Source: Cristatella mucedo (Eukaryota; Bryozoa; Phylactolaemata; Cristatellidae). Taken from it: 64,000 nucleotides of DNA. Made by a program: the position numbers and the translations under genes. The stretch's first letter is position 1; each line of letters opens with the position of its first letter. The stretch is from assembly GCA_009760855.2 (NCBI GenBank), contig WPIO01000023.1, positions 3,042,501-3,106,500 on the forward strand, read 5' to 3'. This document shows positions 10,465 to 64,000 of the stretch, piece after piece. A model generated the notes under the pieces. It did no database searches. It saw nothing but the letters and a program-made list of their open reading frames with translations, and was not told the DNA's origin.

Positions 10465-11690
10465 TCTAATAGAGATTAGGAATATACTCTAGGTAGATTA
10501 TAAGCAAATACATGAATTATGAGTCGATTACTATTGAATTATGAGCAGATTATGAGACAATTATAACAGTAAATTTTAAATAATGAGAAGATTGTGAGTA
10601 TATTATAAGTAGATTGTAGTACAATACATATAAACTACGATTAGATTATTATCCCATCATGAATACATTATACGTTGACTATGAGTAAATTGTAAGTGAA
10701 TTATGAGTAGATTGTATGGGGGCTATAACTGTAAATTATAAATGAGAAGCTTATGGGTAGATTATACGTAGATTATGAGTAGAAAATTTGTAGATTATGA
10801 GTAAATTAAATACGAATTATTAGTAGATTATAGGTCAATTATGCGTAAAATATAAATAATATAAGTTGATTCAATGAATATTGACTACATTCTAAGTAAA
10901 TTACAAGTAGATTATAAGTAAATTATGGGTAGATTATGAGTGGATCATAGGTAGATTATGAGTAGCTTATAAATAAATTAAGAGTGGATTTAGAGTCAAA
11001 TGTGTGTACATTATAGGTGGACTGAGTAAATAGATTATGACAATATCAAAAGTCAATTAGGAGAAGGTCAAAAGTAGATCATAAGTAGATTATATATATG
11101 AATTAAGAGCTAATTATAAGTGAATTATATGTCGATTAAACGTAGATTCTAAATAAATTGTAACTGATTTATGAGTAGATTCAAATTCAATTATGTGTAG
11201 ATAATATTTGTTGATTGCAAGTAGATTATAAATAAATTATGAGAGGATTATAAGTAGCTAATTGCAAGATGATCAGGAAATTATTAACGGAATATTAGTG
11301 AATTATAAGAAGATTATGAGTAAACCATAAGTGAATTGTTAGCACAACTTATATGAATTATGGATGACTTATAAATGGATGCTGAATAGATTATAAGTAG
11401 ATACTATATGAATTATAAGAGGATAATAAAAGGATTAAAAGTAGATTATAAGTATATTATGAATTGATTATAGTTAATTTTTAATTGAGTTAGAGTGGAT
11501 TACACGTAGATTACGAATAGATAATACGAATTCTGAGTAAATTATAGTTTAATAATGTGTAATTTATTTGTCGATTGTGTTGATTGTGGGTAGATTGTGC
11601 GTAGAATATGACTTTTGAGTAGATTATAAGTCTATAATATTAAGACTAAATGTAGATTATGAGTAGATTTTATATGAATTATAAGTAGAA
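10465..11690. repeat. AT-rich minisatellite, ~11-bp unit
   Basis: About 1.2 kb of degenerate tandem units near GTAGATTATAA or GTAGATTATGA, with frequent substitutions and small indels. It lies past the NOS 3' UTR. There is no open frame. Confidence 0.93.
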
Positions 11691-11990
11691 AAACTACAGG
11701 TCTTATAGCCCAGCGAATAAGGAACAATGACAGCAACCCGGCCACCACATTGCCAGACCACGTGATCTCAATGAATGAGAGCCGGGGTGGCGTAGTCTCA
11801 CACAGATCAAAGATACAACCACATGCCACTTAGCACTCAGGGCGTTCAGGGGTCGCTTAGTAGCAAAGAATCCAAGTGCTACAACCTTACCCCACCTCTG
11901 AAATTAAGCTGTGCAAGCAGAACAGTCACTTAAATTCCATATGAGTTCTACGAAGCATGAGCTCTCACGCAAAATGTTCAGCGTGCGCAC

Positions 11991-11996
11991 TTTATT
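11991..11996 (-). terminator. Candidate NOS poly(A) signal
   Basis: AATAAA on the minus strand, about 540 nt past the stop, followed in the transcript direction by GTGCGC. It gives a more usual 3' UTR length and stops just before the minisatellite. Confidence 0.4.
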
Positions 11997-12533
11997 GTTA
12001 CAAAATCCTGGCTGATGCACCAAGGAAAGCGACTGGTACACTAACAAGAAGCTGACTGCCACCAAGCGAGGATAGTTTTACACTGCACTATGATTCATAA
12101 AATGCCAATCTGACTGACACGTTGGTTCCTGTGAGCTGTGGATGGCTGTACGTCATGAGTAGAGATGAAGATCACTAGGCCTCGTTTGGTGTAACAACCA
12201 GTGACTTCCTCACAAAGAAGCATCGTTGAATGACTATGCGTCCTACGTTTTATCAGACTTGGTGAATGATTTTCACGAGTCTACATGGTTGCCATACTCA
12301 GAGTTCAGGCAGGTGAGCTTAGGAGTGAGGAGGCCACAGTTGCGATGCAAGTATTAACTCAACTATCAACAATACTCTGCTGGTGAAAGCTACAAAAGCA
12401 CTATCATTATAACATCGAGCATCAATAAACTCATTCAAGCGATCTGTTGCTAGCAATGCTAATAGTAGCAGATTGCATGCACACACATGCACGTTATTGT
12501 GTCGATCCATGCATCTGACCCAATTTTGAAACT

Positions 12534-59019
<46,486 letters not shown>

Positions 59020-59463
59020 GCACTGTTTATTGAGGTGCCAGCGCGGTGTGAGAAGCGTTACATGTTTCTGGTGAATGAATTGAGCTGCCTAGCTGAAAGG
59101 CTTCCTTTGAAAGGAATGTGCGTTGTACTAAGATTGAATCCATGGATGGAAAGTCCACCTAATCGCTGACCCAGCCTGTGGCGTTGTAAGGCTTAGACTG
59201 TGGCATTCAAGTCTAGGATTCCTACCCAAAAATGATCTTGCCGATGGGTGAGGTTGGACACCAGATGGACATGCTCTGTGCTTCCATCTTCCAAATTAAA
59301 AAATCATAACCCAAACCGAAGTATAGGTGGAAGTTTCTAGCCTACTCAAAATTATAGCACTGCAACGGAATAAATCGAGATCCCAATAAACCCACTAACA
59401 GCCTGACCACACCACACGCCAGCTCTTCAGGAATTTTTGTAAACCCGGATATCGGTCGCATAT
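59020..59463. other. Upstream flank of the first NOS exon seen
   Basis: No clear TATA box, initiator or CpG island. If the exon at 59019 is preceded by another, this is intron rather than promoter. Confidence 0.4.
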
Positions 59464-61866
59464 GTGGCTGGAGTAGCCCTTGAAGCCCGTTCTTCCATCA
59501 GTTTCTATCCTTTAGCCGTACCCTCCAGGCAAAAGTACGAGTCAATTTTCAGTTTCAGCCAAAATCAACAAGCCAATGGTGGCACTAATCTACCGCCCTC
59601 CTGGGAACCGAGGCTTCCTTCACCTCTCTCATTTCTTATCTCACGTCAGAGGCGTAGCGACACATTTCGGCCCGTGGGGGACAAAAGCTACAACTGGCGC
59701 CCGACCCTTGATACAATTGCTGCAAAATGGCTCACCCATAAAAGAAATGCTAAAACCACGCTAGCAGGCATATCGAGTCGAGAAAGCTTTACTAACTGTA
59801 GTAAATGTAAAAGGTTGCTAACACTACATTAAAAAAATAGTTTTTCTGGCCTTGAACGTGGCGAGCCGGTCTATTACACCGTGAACGTCAATATCTTCTA
59901 GTGTTTTTTCTCTTTGTTTAACAAGGCAAAATCAGAGAGGCGATCTTGCCTCATTGATGCTCTCAGATGAGACAGGATTATCTTCAGCTTTATAAATCAA
60001 GGCTCACAACTGGAAACTGATACAGCTATGGTGAGAAGAACTTACAAAACACAATTCTCAAATTAGAAGCACATCTTCTCCACAAATGACAACAAAAACG
60101 TGAGTTTCAGTGGTGTCTTTAGTGTCGAGTCGTGACGTATGCGCCAACAAAGAAAACACAGTGCTTGATATTCTGTGCTCAGCTCTAGTAACAAAGCCGT
60201 ATTCGTAAAAGCACAACAGTAGCATGTATTTATTTTTGGCACAGCAGGAGACATCCAGACAACTCTATAACCGGCTTACAGCAGTTCGCGCTCAGTGCTA
60301 GACTCACCGACTGGCAGACTGTTGCTTCAGGAGAGTGACTTCGGTCAGGCACAAGCCTTACGTAGCAAACTTACAAATCACTGACATGGACAAGTTTTTG
60401 AAATCTGTTTGTGATGCAGGTCTTCTTTTCTTCTTGATCTGCATTCAGACTCGACCGGCAGCCTTGATACCCTCACTGATGCTATGAACATGACACCGAG
60501 GAGTGCTGTTTACAAGCATGCTCCCGTTCATTCTATCCGTCTTCAAACTCGTGAAGATTCCTTTCAATTTACAAAGAAACTCCTAAAGATGCGCCGGGTT
60601 AAGCACAGGCTTGAACGTCGTTTGAAGAAATCGGGGTCTGCGTGGTTTAAATCGAACTTGTCTGATCGTGTTCAATCCATGTCGTGTGGGGTCAGGTCTC
60701 GCAAATAAGAAGGGTCACATGTGAAGTCCTTCAAGGGTCTGTACTCGGTTCCTTGCTATTCTCCATTTACACACAACCTCTGGGAAAAGTGATAAAGGCC
60801 CACGGAATAGGATATCACTTCTATGCTGACGATACTCAGTTGACTTTGTCATTCACACCGTCGGAATCTGCTGCGAAAACTGAGAAACTGATTGCTGGCA
60901 TTGACAATATTGGATCCTGGATATCGGAAAACTTCCTGAAATACAATAATGATAAAACCGAACTACTTCTCATTGGACACCTTAAGTGTATGGCTGGATT
61001 AAAAGGCTTTGCTCTTTTAATAGGCGATGCTATTGTGCGACCATAAAGGTGTCGTTTTCGACAGCTGCCTCAATTTTAAAAGCTTCATTCACAAGACTAC
61101 TTCTACAGCTAACCATCACATCCGATCCCTATTCAAGATTAGGAGCTGTGTCCCACAGTTGCTTGTAGAAAATTTAACTAGCTCCTCAGTTCTGTCTTGG
61201 TTTGATTATTGCAATTCCCTATTGGCTGGGATTCCAAAGAAAGCAAATGGGCCGCTGCTGCAGACTATGAATACGGCTGCAAGGCTAGTCTTCAAGTCCC
61301 AGCGGTTTGATCACGTCTCTCCTTTGCTAAAGAGCTAGGATGGGTGCCGGTTGAGCAACGGATACAGAGCAAGGTTCTTACGCTGACTCACAAGGCCTGT
61401 CACGGCTTGGCTCCTTCGTACCTAGCTGAACTGCTACATCAGTTTCAGCCTGTTCGCGCCCTCAGGTCCCGTGTGACAATAATTTAGCCTTTCCATTCCT
61501 CCGCTTAAAGAACGTTGGCGACAGAAGCTTTAGCTCTGCAGGTCCTAGACTGTGGAACTCGCTTCCTCAATTCTTAAGCATTGACAAATACTCTCCTACT
61601 GCCGTCTATGGCTCATCCTTTTCAGCGGTCCTGAGCTGCTACTTCCATGTTACTCACTACCTCAACTGCTCTCTTGAATCTGCTATGCTTCACAATTTCT
61701 CTTTGTTGCGTGAGACGAAGTCTGTTGGCTACCGAATGCGTACCGAAAGCCGCTTAGGCTATGAGTGCTCTATACAAAACTCTCCTGCGTAACACCCACA
61801 TGGACTTTATGACTTTGTGGAGTTACAGACGGAGATACATTACATTACATTACGTTACATTACGAG
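59464..61866 (+). mobile_element. LINE with internal deletions (L2/CR1-like), upstream of NOS
   Basis: The longest LINE copy. Endonuclease pieces (FYPLAVPSRQKYESI; IYRPPG) lie at 59470-59670. A linker lies at 60484-60660 (APVHSIRLQT; LERRLKKSGSAWFKSNLS), fused directly to the late RT: VLQGSVLGSLLFSIYTQPL, FYADDTQLTLSF at 60820, NDKTELLLIGHL, then LSWFDYCNSLLAGIPKKA. RT motifs 1-2 are missing at the fusion. It ends at (TTACA)n near 61840-61866. Confidence 0.9.
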
Positions 61867-62078
61867 TAACCAGGTCAAAATTCACACAAGAGTCACTATC
61901 GTACGCAATTATGCAAAACGCTGCTCCCAAGCCTCGACTTATTACGGCTATCTCATTAGCGCTCCAAATCAGCTTCAGAGCTCCTAGTTCATAATCGCTG
62001 GGCATTGCATTAACACCACAGCAAGGACCGGATGAGCTCTGGCGTGTGAGACCTTCTAAGACGGTGTCATTTGTTTGA

Positions 62079-62196
62079 ACAGCTGTGTAAGTCTGCTATG
62101 GGCACAGTGCTCATAGCAGGCTGTTCAGCACAATCGCCAGCGTCCATGTTGAACAGCCTGCTGTGAGCATTTTGCCCACAGCAGACTGACTCAGCT
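62079..62196. repeat. Compound inverted repeat (nested hairpins)
   Basis: Left arm AAGTCTGCTATGGGCACAGT...GGCTGTTCAGCA pairs with right arm TGTTGAACAGCCTGCTGTGA...CCCACAGCAGACT around a ~14-bp loop, about 45 bp per arm with a few mismatches. Each arm is itself a palindrome: CTGCTATG..GCACAGTGC..CATAGCAG and CTGCTGTG..TTTTG..CACAGCAG. Confidence 0.85.
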
Positions 62197-62521
62197 TCAT
62201 GAACACACCACACCGTATTAGCTCCACCTAATAAATGGTGTTTTTTCGTTGAGAGTTTAAATCTAAGGGTTTAGGATTTACTATTTGGTATTAGAAAGAA
62301 ACTGTAAATAGAAAAAATAACTGAAAACCAGTTTATTTAGCGTAAATACAAACAAACGCTGGCGACCCTTAACGGCTTGGGTGCGTTGCAGCACTCTGGA
62401 TTCGCCCATCATTCTGTGCTGCTAACCGACGCAATCCTATGTGAACACGATTTGCATGTTTGTGGGAAACTGAATAGCTTTGAACCTGGAGCCATTGTAC
62501 GGGCGGGGCGTATCCACAGGT

Positions 62522-62735
62522 GAATTACGACAGCTTTGGCAGGGACCAGAGGCTAGGCGAGCTCTTTGGAAAACGGCTTCAGATGCCTGAAAGAGGATGT
62601 CCAGTGCACTGCTTCAATACGGATGCTGACGGTTCAAGTCCTGCATGGGGCTGGTATTCGTTGCTCGCTGCATGCAGGGTGATAGCCGCCAAGGGTAATC
62701 TACTGTTATTTGAATGCCGCTTTTAAATCAGCTTC
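62522..62735 (+). mobile_element. Divergent SINE family B-like copy
   Basis: GACGGTTCAAGTCCTGCATG (box B), TATTCGTTGCTCGCTGCATG, GGTGATAGCCGCCAAGGGTA and AAATCAGCTT resemble the family B body. Box A is unclear. Confidence 0.5.
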
Positions 62736-62739
62736 CATT

Positions 62740-64000
62740 TGCCTTAACTTTTACTATAGCTAGATAAGGTGCTCCTCTTCGTGCTGCTTAACTGGCGACT
62801 AAGTAATACAGAATGGACTGTTCAATATCATTATATACATTTTTAAGCCATCTGGTACGACGTGTTCCACCAACCTGTTCGAGTCTTTCTGCCTCCTTGA
62901 TCGCATTCAGTTATTCGAGTATACAAACGCAAAGAAACTTGATCGCATTTTCCTGCACACGTTTGCATCCTATCGATGCCACATTGTTGTGGCAGTCTGA
63001 CCAACTTCAATCCAATTCACTCCGGCAGCTGTTGCCATTTAGGTATCCATAATTTTCAAGTGAGCTAAAGAATGTCTACCATAATAAATGCTGCCCACAG
63101 TAAAATTGCATCCTCTCACCCTCTTCGTGACCTTCCCTTGATGATGCAGTCCAACATGAAATCAACGTTGTCCGAAGTAAACTTGCATCACATCCCCTTG
63201 GTCATGACCCTCCTACCGATCTCCTGTGTTCGATGCAATACACTAGGAAGCTACTAATGTTCCCATATGAGTATCTACCTCTGACTAAACGCCTGTTGCC
63301 AGACGTGTTGGGGGTTCAAGCTGACATTAAAGAAGCATTAATTACTAAACGTAAAATTAAATCAGAAAATTTGCACCTCGCTCTCAACCACTTGACTTTT
63401 CAAAGTAGTTGTAGGTCGCATCAGTTCATTTTGGCTGAGGCACAATAAAAATGTTACTCTGAGATAGCTAAGTCTCGTAAAAGTTAGCAATAGCGTTATT
63501 ATCCCCTACTGAGCCTGCTCTCTACCCTTCTAAGACGAGCAAACTGACCCGTGATGCACATGGTTACTTGTTCTATTGTTCTCCAAATCACGGATTAGAG
63601 ACTAAATTCCCTCACTGGTGTCCCTATAGGATTGCAGCCCCACATCACCCTGATCTTCCACCATCTCATTACGTAAAACACCATCACACCCTTGCTGTGC
63701 ATCCGAATCACTTACCTTCATTGCAGTCTGCATCAACGACATTCCCACATGGATGGCGACTAACTTCATAAAGCTTACGCCAATAGGACTGACCTAATAG
63801 TTTTGAGCATGGCTAACGTCAACCTCAAGTTGAAGGACCTCATCATCGATATCCTTTAGCTTAGTCTAACTAAAGAGGTGTCAAGCCGTAATCTGGTTTT
63901 CCGGCTCCGAATCAACCTGGTCGGTGCTTCCATTCCAGTCAGCTATTACCTCTATTCTCAAGTCGGCCTACTCTCAGCTGAGGAGCATTGCCAAGGTAAG
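62740..64000. other. Right end, unrecognised
   Basis: Several plus-strand frames of 60-80 codons occur close together (62813-63052, 63072-63257, 63233-63448, 63568-63771) but none is recognised. The window ends in CCAAGGTAAG, which would fit a splice donor (AAG|GTAAG); without neighbouring sequence this is only suggestive. Confidence 0.35.

Overview
The window is animal nuclear DNA: AT-rich, intron-rich, and crowded with non-LTR retrotransposon remnants, tRNA-derived SINEs, hAT-type DNA elements and long microsatellites. The protein features and repeat types point to an invertebrate, plausibly a lophotrochozoan such as a flatworm or mollusc. The phylum cannot be fixed from the sequence alone.

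The dominant gene is a nitric oxide synthase (NOS) on the minus strand, from about 59.0 kb down to 12.5 kb. I could place 22 coding exons, and intron phases agree at every junction except one. In transcript order they encode: a variable N-terminus and the substrate-domain start (58.7-59.0 kb), the CxxxxC zinc site (56.7 kb), the haem-cysteine exon (55.0 kb), the rest of the oxygenase (48.0-40.3 kb), a split calmodulin-binding helix (39.7/38.8 kb), the FMN/flavodoxin module (38.8-31.2 kb), the linker and FAD module (31.0-18.4 kb) and the NADPH module with a short C-terminal tail (16.6-12.5 kb). One exon of about 30 codons, between the haem-Cys exon and the next oxygenase exon, was not found. 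The visible exons plus that gap give a protein of roughly 1,200 residues, normal for a NOS.

Downstream of the NOS 3' end (about 7.2-10 kb) lies a scrap-yard of displaced exons. A 952-bp segment carrying a second copy of the NOS FAD exon, with a destroyed splice acceptor, is inserted between two copies of a ~274-bp direct repeat. About 1 kb further on, on the plus strand, is an orphan half C1 zinc domain resembling protein kinase D, placed directly against a SINE (TTA)n tail. Next come an 11-bp-periodic AT-rich minisatellite (10.5-11.7 kb) and, further left, a GC-rich CpG-type island with a poly-Ala reading frame (3.4-4.3 kb).

NOS introns and flanks hold repeats of several kinds: L2/CR1-like LINE pieces (0.1-1.1, 6.7-7.2, 26.5-28.1, 29.5-29.8 and 59.5-61.9 kb); a fragment of a LINE with a restriction-like endonuclease (44.4-45.1 kb); two tRNA-headed SINE families and a third that shares a 3' tail with one of them; two hAT remnants resembling the widely transferred SPIN-type family (33.5 and 54.3 kb); an imperfect ~0.8-kb tandem duplication (35.8-37.3 kb); and a compound palindrome at 62.1 kb. 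Nothing suggests a bacterial-type system: there is no operon, CRISPR or rRNA.
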